64,000 nucleotides of DNA from Microbacterium cremeum. GTDB lineage: Bacteria; Actinomycetota; Actinomycetes; Actinomycetales; Microbacteriaceae. The position numbers and the translations under genes were made by a program. Every line of letters begins with the position of its first letter. The stretch's first letter is position 1. A model generated the notes under the pieces. The model did not search any database. It was given only the letters and a program-made list of their open reading frames with translations, and was not told where the DNA came from. Positions 25,283 to 34,284 of this stretch are shown one piece after another. The stretch is taken from contig NZ_CP063812.1 in the NCBI RefSeq assembly GCF_015277855.1, positions 3,162,001 to 3,226,000 of the forward strand. The letters are read 5' to 3'.

Positions 25283-25298
25283 GGGCAACCGCTTTCCC
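25283..25298. promoter_or_regulatory. LacI-type operator 2 upstream of the PL11 gene
   Basis: GGGCAACCGCTTTCCC is palindromic at 12 of 16 positions with a central CG, another LacI-family operator form. Centres of the two sites are about 42 bp apart, near four helical turns, which would suit cooperative binding. Confidence 0.55.
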
Positions 25299-25342
25299 AT
25301 ATCGTGCCCCGTTCAGCGCGATCGCGCAAGACCCTGATTCAC

Positions 25343-25517
25343 GGCATCCGTCGCCCCGGGGCACCCGTCGCCCCCGGCATCCGTCGGCCCCGGGGCACCC
25401 GTCGCCCCCGGCATCCCTCGCCCCACGGCATCCGTCACCCCGCGGCATCCGTCGCCCGTGGTATCCGTCGCCCCGCGGCATCCGTCGCCCCCGTGGTATC
25501 CGTCGCCCCGCGGCACC
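25343..25517. repeat. Degenerate tandem array beside family B hairpin 3
   Basis: Ten or more 16-18 bp units of GGCATCCGTCGCCCCGC with scattered changes (for example GGTATCCGTCGCC). It mirrors the array at 21281. No gene is supported between 25174 and 25878. Confidence 0.85.
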
Positions 25518-25527
25518 TTCACGAGAA

Positions 25528-25591
25528 CAGGTGATCTGGCCTACGCAGGACGATCGACCCCCGAAACGTCCTGCGCTCGCCAGATCACCTG
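25528..25591. repeat. Intergenic hairpin, family B copy 3
   Basis: Outer stem CAGGTGATCTGGC perfect (25528-25540 with 25579-25591), inner stem CGCAGGACG, loop with small changes. It lies in the gap between the xylanase and PL11 genes. Confidence 0.92.
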
Positions 25592-25739
25592 ATCTGAGAA
25601 AGACGGATGCCGCGGCCACGTGCCGCAGTCACTCGAGGACTGACTGCTGCCGGAGGGCGAGCGCCGAGTTGCGACATCCGTCGCCCTGCGGCACCCGCCG
25701 CCTCGCCGCACCCGTCGCCCCGCGGCACCTTCACGAGAA

Positions 25740-25803
25740 CAGGTGATCTGGCCTACGCAGGACGATCGACCCGCCAAACGTCCTGCGCTCGCCAGATCAC
25801 CTG
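25740..25803. repeat. Intergenic hairpin, family B copy 4
   Basis: Matches copy 1 through both arms and the loop, and the sequence that follows is shared with copy 2 up to the terminator (GCACGACCGCGCGGCGCGGA). Confidence 0.93.
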
Positions 25804-25830
25804 ATCTGAGAAACACGGATGCCGCACGAC

Positions 25831-25868
25831 CGCGCGGCGCGGAGGCCCGAAGGCGTCCGCGCCGCGCG
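25831..25868 (-). terminator. Terminator hairpin of the xylanase gene
   Basis: Perfect 13-bp stem CGCGCGGCGCGGA with a 12-nt loop, 11 bp after the xylanase stop. Homologous to the PL11 terminator. Confidence 0.72.
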
Positions 25869-25878
25869 GCGGCGGAGG

Positions 25879-28800
25879 TCACCGAGCGCTGGGCCCCACC
25901 GCCCGCACAGTGACGGTGACCGGCTCGCTCACGGAGGGCGCGACACCGTCGGCGCCGGCGAACTCCGCCGTGATCTCGTGGGTTCCGGGCGTGAGCCGGC
26001 CGAGGGCGACCGTCGCGCGCCCGTCGGCGTCGAGCAGCACCGGGCCAGTCGCCGCGACGCCGTCGACGAGCACCCGCACCGACCCGCCGGCGACGGGGAG
26101 CGCCGACGTGACCTGCACGTGGACGGGCGCGTGCTGGGTCGAGACGAGGCTCGTGCGCGGCATCCGTACGGTCGTCTGCGAGGGCTCCCCCGGCGCGACC
26201 GCGGGTCCGATGAGCTCGCCCACGCCCCACCGCGCCGTCGACTGGTAGCCGAGCCCGGTCGGGTCGGCCCAGTTGCGGATCGAGGTGCGCTGGCCGCCGG
26301 CGGCGTCGTTGACCTGGAAGTCGAGGCCATGGACGGTGCCGGCGCCGCCGTACTCCAGCAGCGAGATCGCCGCCTCGACGACGTAGCCGCCGTCGACCAC
26401 CGCCGAGGCCGACTGCACGCGCGCCGCCTGGAACGCCTCGTCACCGGTGCCGAACGACACCCCGTTCTCGGCGCTGATGCGGATCTGCGTGTCGTCGTAG
26501 CGGTACGCGCCGTTCTTGGCGTTGCCCGCGTCGACGTAGATCTCGACGGAGTCCTGGATCCACGGATCGGAGCCCGACACGTCGATCACCGGGTCGGCCA
26601 CCTCGGCGAGGACGTACAGCGTGTTCCCGCGCCACATCGTCCGCACCGTGGCAGTGGCGCCACCGGTGCCCGACACCTGCTTGCCGGTCGTCACTGGCAC
26701 CGCATCCGCCCACGCGTCATCCACCGCGCCGTCGATCACCGGGTCCGCCGAAGCCTCGACGACCTCGGTGAACGACAGCTCCTCGACGAGCGTCAGCGTG
26801 CCGACGGCGCCCGGGCTGTTCCAGCCCGCCGTGTCGGTGCCGTCGGTCACCCGCACGTCGGCCGAGAGCGTGCCGCCGAGCGCCGCGGTCACCGGCAGGT
26901 GCGCCACGACGTCGTAGCCGCCGTCGCGCTCGGCCACGACCGCGCCCGCGGCGCCGCTGCGCGGCACCCGGTGCTCGGCGCCGTCGATCTCGAAGACCAC
27001 CGCGTCCGAGGCATCCGTCGTCGTGTCGTCGACGGTCGCATAGGCCGTGAGGTGATCCGGTGCCCAGCGCAGCTGGAACGACGCGTCCTGCCCGACGGCG
27101 TGCAGCGGCAGGCGCCGCCACTGCGGGGATGCGGGCGCGTCCGCGTCCAGCGGCACGTCTCCGGCGAAGACGTTCGCGGTGCGCCGCAGCTGCGGCAGGT
27201 CGTGGTCGACCGTGCCGTAGTACGCCGGCTTGGCCTGGTACCCGTCGTCGAACAGCAGCGGTGCGCCGTTGCCCGAACGCCATGACCGGCCGTCGGTGAG
27301 CCCCCACACGGTGACCGAGTAGAGGCTGCCGGCGTGCTCGCGGAACACCCGGAACGCGTCGCGGTAGTAGTAGCCCTGCTCGATGAGCCGCGCGTCGGTG
27401 ACCGGCGTGCCGGTGGTGACGTCGAGCTCCGTGACGACCTGCGTCAGCGGCAGGTCCTCGAACCGCTCGATCGCGGTCTCGAGCGCGGCCACCGGCATCG
27501 CGAGCGACACGTGGAACTGGTGCCCCACGCCGTCGATCGGCGTCTCCGCCGCCAGCAGACGTTCGACGAGGGCGCGGTAGCGGTCCTGCTTGCCGCCCTG
27601 CTCGGTGTTGTAGTCGTTGATGAACAGCGTCACCGGGCGGGATGCCGCTTCCGCCGCGTACTCGTCGTTGAACGCTTCGTCGGCATACTGGAACGCGAGC
27701 CGGATGAACTCCTCGCCGAGGATGCGGTACCACTCGCTGCGGCGCAGCCCGTCGGCGAACTCGCCGCTGTCGGAGACGACCTCGTTGACGACGTCCCACG
27801 CGACGACCGGGTTGCCGGCGCCGAACTCGCCGTACTCCTCGGCCATCCACTGAGCGATCGCGAAGATGTGCTCACGCAGCCGCTCGCGCAGGATCTGCTT
27901 GTCGGCCTCGGAATCGGTGAGCGCCGCCCCGGCTGCGTCCTGGAAGAACCATTCCGGTGTCTGCGAGTGCCACACCAGCACGTGGCCGTAGACGTGCAGG
28001 TCGTTCGCCGCGGCGAAGTCCATGAGCGCGACGGCCTCCGGGTGCGGGCGGAACTGCCGGTTCTCGTCGTACCAGGCCTCGGGCTTCATATGGTTCTCGC
28101 CGGTGATCTGGTCGAAGTGACGCAGCAGCAGATCGGCGGCGGCACCGGCGGTCTCACGACTGTCGATCGCGACGCCGACCGGGAAGTCCACGGTGCTCTT
28201 GAGCGGGGTGAGGTCCTGGACGATCGGCGGCTCGGGCACCGAGACGACGATGTCGTCGACGAGGAGGTCGCTGGTGTTCGCGCCGTTGTAGTTCGTCTCG
28301 AGGTACAGGAAGGCGCTGTCGGCCGCGCCCATGAGGAACGACGCGGTCACCTCGGTCCAGCCGTCGTTGCCCACCTCGGTGAACTGCGCGAGCGTCGAGT
28401 ACGACGTCGCCCCGTCGACCGTACGGGCCATCGACAGCCACACGGCGTCGGCCGGCTGCCCGGCCGGGAAACGCACCTGCGCCGAGAAGTCGTACGTGAC
28501 GCCCGGCGTCAGGACGCCGGTGACGTCGTGACCGATCCCGTCGCCCTGCCCGTCGCGGCCGGTGACGATCGCCGCCTGGGCGCCGCTCACGGCGTCATCG
28601 GTCGTGAGGGCGACGGTGGGAGTCGTGGCGTCGCCCGCGCGCGGCTCCCAGCCGTCGAGACCGGACTCGAAGTCCGTCGTCAGCACGGGGCCCGCGAACG
28701 GCGGCGTGCCGACAGGGAGGGTGAACTCCCAGCCCGCCGCGAGCCGCTCGGTCACCACGGTCTCGACCGCTGCGAGCGAACCCGACCGGTCGCCGCCGCC

Positions 28801-29901
28801 GTCGTGCACGAGCACCAGCTGCCCGTCGACCATCGCCGAGCGCAGGTTCGAGGTCAGCGTGGCGACATCCTGCGTCTCCCAGTCGAAGATGACGTTCGTC
28901 ACGGCCAGCGGCTGCATGCCGAGGCTCACCGCGACCTGCGGGGTCTGGCCCCACGAGCCGTTGGGCGCGCGCCAGAACGGCACCTTCGCGTTCGGGTCGC
29001 CGAGCGCATCGCGGATGATGCCCAGGTTCGCGATCATGTCGGCCTGCACCTGCTCGGCCGTCCACGATCCCATGTCGGCGAACGACGTGGAGTGGTTGCA
29101 CAGCACGTGGCCCTCGGCCACGATGCGACGAAGGATGCCGGCGCCGCCGGTCTGCTGGATCTGCTGCCCGATCACGCAGAACACGGCCTTCAGACCCTTC
29201 GCCGCGAGGAAGTCCAGCAGCGGCGGCGTGGTCTCGAGGTCGGGGCCGTCGTCGAAGGTCAGCGCGGCCACCGGTGCGCCCGGGCTGCCCGCCTGCGCTG
29301 CCGATACCGGAGTGGCGACGGGACTCACGGCGCCGCCGGGCACGAAGTCGGGCGGGATGCCCGGTCCTCCGCCGGCGGTGCCGCCGGAGATGCCGATGCG
29401 GTCGACGAGGTACGCATAGGGCGCGTCGAGGGCGTCGGTCCCGACGTAGAACTGCAGGCTCCCGTCGGCGACCGCCGTGTAGGTGCCCGACACGGTGGTC
29501 CAGGCATCCGCCGTCATCGAGGTGGCGCCCACCCACGCGTAGTTTCCGGCGTTGTTGGCGACCACGCGCACGCCGGCGCTGCCGGCGGTCCCCGCGGCGA
29601 GGCGCACCACCGCCTCGATGTCGAACACCTCGCCCGCGGTGACGGTGGTGGTGTACTGGATGCCGTCCCAGTCGTTCGCCCGCCCGGAGACCTGGAGGGC
29701 GCGGTCGCCGCCGCCGAGGTCGACGACCTCGAGGGCACCCCCGCCGTTCTGGATCCAGCCGTCGGCACCGGCCCACGCGCCGAGCGGCTGCCCGTCGAAG
29801 TCGAGGACGGTGTCGATCGGGGCGGCCGCCGCGGGGACCGCGCCGGCGGCCACCAGTCCGGCCGCCACCAGGATCCCCAGGGCTCGTAGTCGCTTCTTCA
29901 T
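25879..29901 (-). CDS. Secreted multidomain polysaccharide deacetylase / GH10 endo-xylanase
   Basis: A 1340-residue secreted enzyme. Order: signal peptide (1-29), CBM22-like beta-sandwich (about 30-175), CE4 NodB deacetylase (about 205-410), second CBM22-like module (about 412-555), GH10 xylanase (about 560-905), CBM9-like region (about 910-1050), full CBM9 (about 1055-1240) and Ig-like domain (about 1245-1340). GH10 catalytic Glu residues are in WDVVNE (about 704) and TELDV (about 824). CE4 motifs include TFDDGPD, RAPNG and LVLVHDG, but motif 2 reads NHSTSF, so the second metal-binding His is missing. It should remove acetyl groups and cut xylan chains outside the cell. ATG 29901 has GGAG upstream. 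It is probably the last gene of the importer operon. Confidence 0.92.
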   Translation of the reverse strand: MKKRLRALGILVAAGLVAAGAVPAAAAPIDTVLDFDGQPLGAWAGADGWIQNGGGALEVVDLGGGDRALQVSGRANDWDGIQYTTTVTAGEVFDIEAVVRLAAGTAGSAGVRVVANNAGNYAWVGATSMTADAWTTVSGTYTAVADGSLQFYVGTDALDAPYAYLVDRIGISGGTAGGGPGIPPDFVPGGAVSPVATPVSAAQAGSPGAPVAALTFDDGPDLETTPPLLDFLAAKGLKAVFCVIGQQIQQTGGAGILRRIVAEGHVLCNHSTSFADMGSWTAEQVQADMIANLGIIRDALGDPNAKVPFWRAPNGSWGQTPQVAVSLGMQPLAVTNVIFDWETQDVATLTSNLRSAMVDGQLVLVHDGGGDRSGSLAAVETVVTERLAAGWEFTLPVGTPPFAGPVLTTDFESGLDGWEPRAGDATTPTVALTTDDAVSGAQAAIVTGRDGQGDGIGHDVTGVLTPGVTYDFSAQVRFPAGQPADAVWLSMARTVDGATSYSTLAQFTEVGNDGWTEVTASFLMGAADSAFLYLETNYNGANTSDLLVDDIVVSVPEPPIVQDLTPLKSTVDFPVGVAIDSRETAGAAADLLLRHFDQITGENHMKPEAWYDENRQFRPHPEAVALMDFAAANDLHVYGHVLVWHSQTPEWFFQDAAGAALTDSEADKQILRERLREHIFAIAQWMAEEYGEFGAGNPVVAWDVVNEVVSDSGEFADGLRRSEWYRILGEEFIRLAFQYADEAFNDEYAAEAASRPVTLFINDYNTEQGGKQDRYRALVERLLAAETPIDGVGHQFHVSLAMPVAALETAIERFEDLPLTQVVTELDVTTGTPVTDARLIEQGYYYRDAFRVFREHAGSLYSVTVWGLTDGRSWRSGNGAPLLFDDGYQAKPAYYGTVDHDLPQLRRTANVFAGDVPLDADAPASPQWRRLPLHAVGQDASFQLRWAPDHLTAYATVDDTTTDASDAVVFEIDGAEHRVPRSGAAGAVVAERDGGYDVVAHLPVTAALGGTLSADVRVTDGTDTAGWNSPGAVGTLTLVEELSFTEVVEASADPVIDGAVDDAWADAVPVTTGKQVSGTGGATATVRTMWRGNTLYVLAEVADPVIDVSGSDPWIQDSVEIYVDAGNAKNGAYRYDDTQIRISAENGVSFGTGDEAFQAARVQSASAVVDGGYVVEAAISLLEYGGAGTVHGLDFQVNDAAGGQRTSIRNWADPTGLGYQSTARWGVGELIGPAVAPGEPSQTTVRMPRTSLVSTQHAPVHVQVTSALPVAGGSVRVLVDGVAATGPVLLDADGRATVALGRLTPGTHEITAEFAGADGVAPSVSEPVTVTVRAVGPSAR

Positions 29902-30003
29902 CACTGCGCTCCTTTGCGCTCAGCAGGTGTGTCGTCGTGCGATGGTGTTGCGGTGGGTCAGGCGGCGCCGAGGCGCCGGAGGTCGGCGGGTCGGCGGCGG
30001 AGA

Positions 30004-32349
30004 TCAGTGGCGGACGATCACCTCGGGGCGCAGCGCGCGGTCGCGGCCGACGGGTCGCGGCGACCCGGTGAGGGTGACGGTCCACGACGACGCGAAGTCG
30101 CCGCTCGAGCGCCCCGCGCTCAGCACGAGCTCGCCGGGCTCGACGACGCGCACGCCGTCGCGGCCGGTGAATGCGGCGAGGTCGGCGCTGACGGTGAACG
30201 ACACGTCGGCGGATGCCCCGGCCTCGAGCTCGACGCGCGCGTAGCCGATCAGCCGCTGCACGGGCTGCACCACGCTCGCGACCGGATCGTGCAGGTACAG
30301 CTGCACGACGTCGGCGCCGGCGCGCTCGCCGGCGTTGGCGACCCGCAGTCGCAGCGTGAGCGCGCCGTCGACGGGCACGGCCGATGCATCGCCCTCGAGC
30401 GGCGTCCAGTCGAACGTCGTGTACGACAGACCGTGCCCGAAGGGGAACGCCGCGCCCGGGTCGACGTTCGACACCCCGGTGCGCTGCGCGAGCGGCGCGG
30501 CGAGATACGTGCCGGGCTGGGCGCCGGCGGAGGCGGGGATGCTGACGGGCAGGCGCCCGGACGGGTTCACGCGCCCCGACAGCACGCCGGCGACGGCGGT
30601 GGCTCCCTCTTCGCCCGCGAAGAACGCCTGCACGATGCCTGCGGCGGTCTCGGCGGCGCCGCCGAGGGCGTACGGACGGCCGGCGAGCATCACGACGACG
30701 ACGGGCGTACCGGTCGCGAGCACCGCGTCGAGCAGCTGCTGCTGCGCGCCGGGCAGCGCCAGCGACTCGGCGTCGCAGCCCTCGCCGCTCGTGCCGCGGC
30801 CGAAGAGGCCCGCCCGGTCGCCGAGCGCGAGCACCGCGACCTCGGCGTCCTGCGCGGCGGCCACCGCTGCCGCGATGCCGTCGGTCTCGCCGCCGTCCAC
30901 CGTCGTGCCGGTGGTGTGGGTGACCGCCGCCGCGGGGAACTCCTGCTGCACCGCCTCGAGCAGCGTCGGGATGCGGATGCCCATCGCGACTCCCGGATGC
31001 TGCGTCACGACGTGGGTCGGGAACGAATAGCAGCCGAGCATCGCGTACGGGTCGTCGGCGTTGGGGCCGACGACGGCGATCCGAGCGGGCGCGGCGAGCG
31101 GCAGGGTGCCGTCGTTGCGCACCAGCACGACCGCCGCCTCGGCGATCCTCGCGGCGAGGTCGCGGTTCGCGGGAGGATCGAGGTCGATGCTGCCGCGCAG
31201 CGCCTCGGGATCCGACAGGTCTCGGCCGGCGAGGGCCGGCGGCACCGGCGACCATTCGGGGTCGAGCAGGCCGAGTCCCGCCTTCTGGATGAGCACGCGC
31301 CGCAGCGCGGTGTCGATGAGCGCCTCGTCGATCGCGCCCTCTTCGACGGCCCGCCGCAGCGGTTCGCCGAACGTGTTGACGGTGGGCAGCTCGACGTCGA
31401 TGCCGGCCGCGAGAGCCTGGCCCGCGGCATCCGCCCACGTCTCGGCCACGCCGTGCAGGAGCTTCAGGAACGCGATCGAGAAGTAGTCGGCGACCACCGT
31501 GCCCTCGAAGCCCCACTCGTCGCGCAGCAGCTCGGTGAGCAGGGTCCGGTCGGCGGCGGTGGGGATGCCGTCGATGTCGGCGTACGAGTTCATGACGCTG
31601 CGCACGCGGCCGTCGCGCACCGCCATCTCGAACGGCGGAAGCAGCACGTCGTCCAGCTCGCGGCGGCCGACCGATACGGGGGCGAGGTTGCGGCCGGCCT
31701 TCGAGGCGGAGTAGCCGACGAAGTGCTTCAGGGTCGCGACGATGCCCGCGGACTCGAGACCCTCGACGTACGCGGTCGCGACCGTGGCGACCAGGTGGGG
31801 GTCCTCGCCGATGGTCTCTTCCACGCGACCCCAGCGCAGGTCGCGCACCACGTCGAGGACGGGCGCGAGACCCTGGTGCACGCCGACCGACCGCATGTCG
31901 TCTCCGATGCGGCGCGCCATCTCGCCGACCAGAGCCGGATCGAACGTGGCGCCCCACCCGAGCGGCACCGGGTACGCCGTGGCGCCCCACGCCGCGAAGC
32001 CCGCGAGGCACTCCTCGTGCGCGACGGCCGGGATGCCGTGACGGGATGCCGCACGGATCCGCTGCTGCGTGCGCAGGAGGCTGAGCGCGCCCATCGCCGG
32101 GTCGATCGGCTTCGTGCCGAACGGCCGCGTGAGCTGACCGAGGCCCTGCGGGATCAGGCCGTCGAAGTCGATGTCCTGATCCATGTCGTGCTGGTGCGGA
32201 GCGACGTCGCCGCCGGCATCGTCGGCGCCGACCCACACGCCGTACAGCTGTGCGATCTTCTCCGGCAGCGTCATCCGCTCGATGAGGCCGTCGACATCCG
32301 TCTCCGCCGTCACCGTCGCGAGGGTCTCTACGCTCTGTTCCACGGTCAT
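30004..32349 (-). CDS. GH3 glycoside hydrolase, probable intracellular beta-xylosidase/beta-glucosidase
   Basis: A 781-residue protein without a signal peptide, so it acts on imported oligosaccharides. The GH3 N-terminal barrel is clear (GLAPVLDVVRDLRWGRVEETIGEDP, ATLKHFVGYSASKAGRNLAP with the substrate-binding KHF, and the nucleophile Asp in TVVADYFS), followed by the (alpha/beta)6 sandwich (PARIAVVGPNADDPYAMLG) and a fibronectin III-like C-terminal domain from about 660. Its ATG overlaps the stop of the upstream permease (ATGA, 32346-32349), so it is co-translated with the transporter. Linkage to a GH10 xylanase and to xylAB points to beta-xylosidase activity; specificity cannot be read from sequence alone. 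Confidence 0.9.
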   Translation of the reverse strand: MTVEQSVETLATVTAETDVDGLIERMTLPEKIAQLYGVWVGADDAGGDVAPHQHDMDQDIDFDGLIPQGLGQLTRPFGTKPIDPAMGALSLLRTQQRIRAASRHGIPAVAHEECLAGFAAWGATAYPVPLGWGATFDPALVGEMARRIGDDMRSVGVHQGLAPVLDVVRDLRWGRVEETIGEDPHLVATVATAYVEGLESAGIVATLKHFVGYSASKAGRNLAPVSVGRRELDDVLLPPFEMAVRDGRVRSVMNSYADIDGIPTAADRTLLTELLRDEWGFEGTVVADYFSIAFLKLLHGVAETWADAAGQALAAGIDVELPTVNTFGEPLRRAVEEGAIDEALIDTALRRVLIQKAGLGLLDPEWSPVPPALAGRDLSDPEALRGSIDLDPPANRDLAARIAEAAVVLVRNDGTLPLAAPARIAVVGPNADDPYAMLGCYSFPTHVVTQHPGVAMGIRIPTLLEAVQQEFPAAAVTHTTGTTVDGGETDGIAAAVAAAQDAEVAVLALGDRAGLFGRGTSGEGCDAESLALPGAQQQLLDAVLATGTPVVVVMLAGRPYALGGAAETAAGIVQAFFAGEEGATAVAGVLSGRVNPSGRLPVSIPASAGAQPGTYLAAPLAQRTGVSNVDPGAAFPFGHGLSYTTFDWTPLEGDASAVPVDGALTLRLRVANAGERAGADVVQLYLHDPVASVVQPVQRLIGYARVELEAGASADVSFTVSADLAAFTGRDGVRVVEPGELVLSAGRSSGDFASSWTVTLTGSPRPVGRDRALRPEVIVRH

Positions 32350-33242
32350 CCCTTCACCGCTCCGGTCAGTCCGCCGACGATGCGCTTCTCGGCGAGGAGG
32401 AAGAACGCCAGCGCCGGGATCATCGCCAGAGAGGTGTAGGCGAGGATCGCGCCGGTGTTCTGCGAGTACTGGCTGGAGAACTGCGTCACCCCGAGCGGGA
32501 GCGGCCACAGCTCCTGCGGGAGGCTGCCGGTGCTGATCACGAGCAGCGGCAGCAGGTAGCCGTTCCAGCTGGCGACGAACGCGAGGATCCCGACGGTGAT
32601 GAGGCCGGGCTTGGCCAGCGGCAGCATGATGCGCCAGAAGAACCCGATACGCGTCGCGCCGTCGATCATCGCCGCCTCCTCGAGCTCGGCCGGGATCGCC
32701 CGCAGGAACGGCACCAGGATGATGATCGTCGTGGGCAGCGCGAACGCGATGCCCGGGATGATCACGCCGAGATACGTGCCGTGCAGGCCGAGGGTGCGCA
32801 GCAGCAGGGTCAGCGGCAGCGCGGCGACGGTGAGCGGGAACATGAGGCCGGCGGCGAACAGCGTGTACAGACCCTGGCGTCCGCGGAACTCGTAGCGTGC
32901 CAGGACGAAGGCGGCCATGATGCCGGCGATCACGACGCCGACGGTGGTCGAGACCGCCAGCACCGTGCTCGCGAAGACGTTGCCCCAGAACCGGGGCGCG
33001 CCGAGGACGTCCGCCCAGTTCTGCAGCGTCCAGGGGTCGGGCAGCCCTGCCGGGTTCGCGTTGATGTCGGCCGTGGTGCGCAGGCCGCCGAGGAAGACGT
33101 AGAGGACGGGACCGACGGCGATCGCGGCGATGACGAGCGCGACGAGGTAGACGAACGGCTGGCCCCAGTCGAACCCGCGGCGGACCGGCTGGACCTCGCG
33201 CGGCGCGGGGCTGCCGGTGACGATGGTGGTGGTGGCCGACAT
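32346..33242 (-). CDS. ABC sugar transporter permease, MalG/second-permease type
   Basis: A 298-residue membrane protein with six transmembrane helices and the EAA loop (ELEEAAMIDGATRIGFFWRIMLPLAKPGL) that docks the ATPase. The N-terminal ~30 residues are cytoplasmic. It starts one base after the stop of the other permease (TGACATG) and overlaps the GH3 gene. It forms the membrane channel with the adjacent permease. No ATP-binding subunit is encoded in the operon; actinobacterial carbohydrate importers commonly share an MsiK-type ATPase made elsewhere. Confidence 0.92.
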   Translation of the reverse strand: MSATTTIVTGSPAPREVQPVRRGFDWGQPFVYLVALVIAAIAVGPVLYVFLGGLRTTADINANPAGLPDPWTLQNWADVLGAPRFWGNVFASTVLAVSTTVGVVIAGIMAAFVLARYEFRGRQGLYTLFAAGLMFPLTVAALPLTLLLRTLGLHGTYLGVIIPGIAFALPTTIIILVPFLRAIPAELEEAAMIDGATRIGFFWRIMLPLAKPGLITVGILAFVASWNGYLLPLLVISTGSLPQELWPLPLGVTQFSSQYSQNTGAILAYTSLAMIPALAFFLLAEKRIVGGLTGAVKG

Positions 33243-33243
33243 G

Positions 33244-34281
33244 TCAACGCACCTCTCTCTTGCGGCGGGCGCCCAGCTCTCGCCGGCGAGGTGCACGGGA
33301 CCCGGTGATCGATCCCGCGAGGTCGCGGTGCAGTGCGAAGCGCTGGTACACCAGCGCGATGACGAGCGAGATGACGAACAGGATCACGGCGATCGCGCTG
33401 CCGTAGCCGGGCTGCCCGGCGAACTGCCCCTGCTGCACCATGTAGGTCGCCATGGACTCGGTGCCGATCCGCCGCACCGCCGGCGAGACGGTGACCCAGA
33501 TCATGTCGAAGACCTGCAGCGAACCGATGATCGACAGGAAGGCCCAGATGCGGATGGTGGGTCCGAGCAGCGGGAGCGTGATGTACCGCTGGATCTGCCA
33601 CCAGCTGGCGCCGTCGATCGCGGCGGCCTCGGCGAGTTCGTCGGGAACCCCCTGCAGGCCCGCGAGCATCAGCAGGATCGCGAAGCCGATGTACTTCCAC
33701 GTGAGGATGAAGAAGATCGTCCACAGCGCGAGCGTGGGGTCGGCGAGCCAGTTCTGGGCGAGGGCGCCCAGACCGATCGCCTCGAGTGTCGTGTTGACGG
33801 CGCCGGCGGGCTGCAGGATGAGCCGCCACGAGAGACCGGCGATCACCTCGGCGAGCACGTAGGGCACGAAGATCAGCAGGCGGAAGACGCTGCGGCCGCG
33901 CAGGCGCCGGTTCAGGAGGAGGGCGATGCCGATCGCGATGGGCCCCTGCACCAGCAGCGACATGATCAGGATGAAGAACGTGTTGCCGATCGCGCGCTGG
34001 AACTCGGGCGTGGTGAGCGCGCGTACGTAGTTGTCGAGGCCGATGAAGCGCGCCGAGTCGGCGAGGTGCGACCACTGGAAGGCGGGCGGCAGGTTGTAGA
34101 GGCTGTACACCGCGGCGAGGATCACCGGCAGGATCACGAAGCCGAGGAACAGCACGAGGGCGGGCGTGACGAAGAGGACGATCTCGAGGCGCTTGCGCGA
34201 CTCGCCGCGCCGGGACCGGCGCACGGGTGCAGGGCCCGGGCCCGCGGTGACCGCGGGCCCGGGAGTGGTGAGAGTGGTCAT
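33244..34281 (-). CDS. ABC sugar transporter permease, MalF/first-permease type
   Basis: A 345-residue membrane protein. An Arg-rich cytoplasmic N-terminus is followed by six helices (first at about residues 33-55); the EAA loop is DELAEAAAIDGASWWQIQRYITLPLLGPTI. PALVLFLGFVILPVILAAVYSLYN is typical of the MalF-like subunits of CUT1 importers. It starts 3 bp after the solute-binding protein gene, giving an operon order of binding protein, permease, permease, GH3, xylanase. Confidence 0.92.
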   Translation of the reverse strand: MTTLTTPGPAVTAGPGPAPVRRSRRGESRKRLEIVLFVTPALVLFLGFVILPVILAAVYSLYNLPPAFQWSHLADSARFIGLDNYVRALTTPEFQRAIGNTFFILIMSLLVQGPIAIGIALLLNRRLRGRSVFRLLIFVPYVLAEVIAGLSWRLILQPAGAVNTTLEAIGLGALAQNWLADPTLALWTIFFILTWKYIGFAILLMLAGLQGVPDELAEAAAIDGASWWQIQRYITLPLLGPTIRIWAFLSIIGSLQVFDMIWVTVSPAVRRIGTESMATYMVQQGQFAGQPGYGSAIAVILFVISLVIALVYQRFALHRDLAGSITGSRAPRRRELGARRKREVR

Positions 34282-34284
34282 GGC

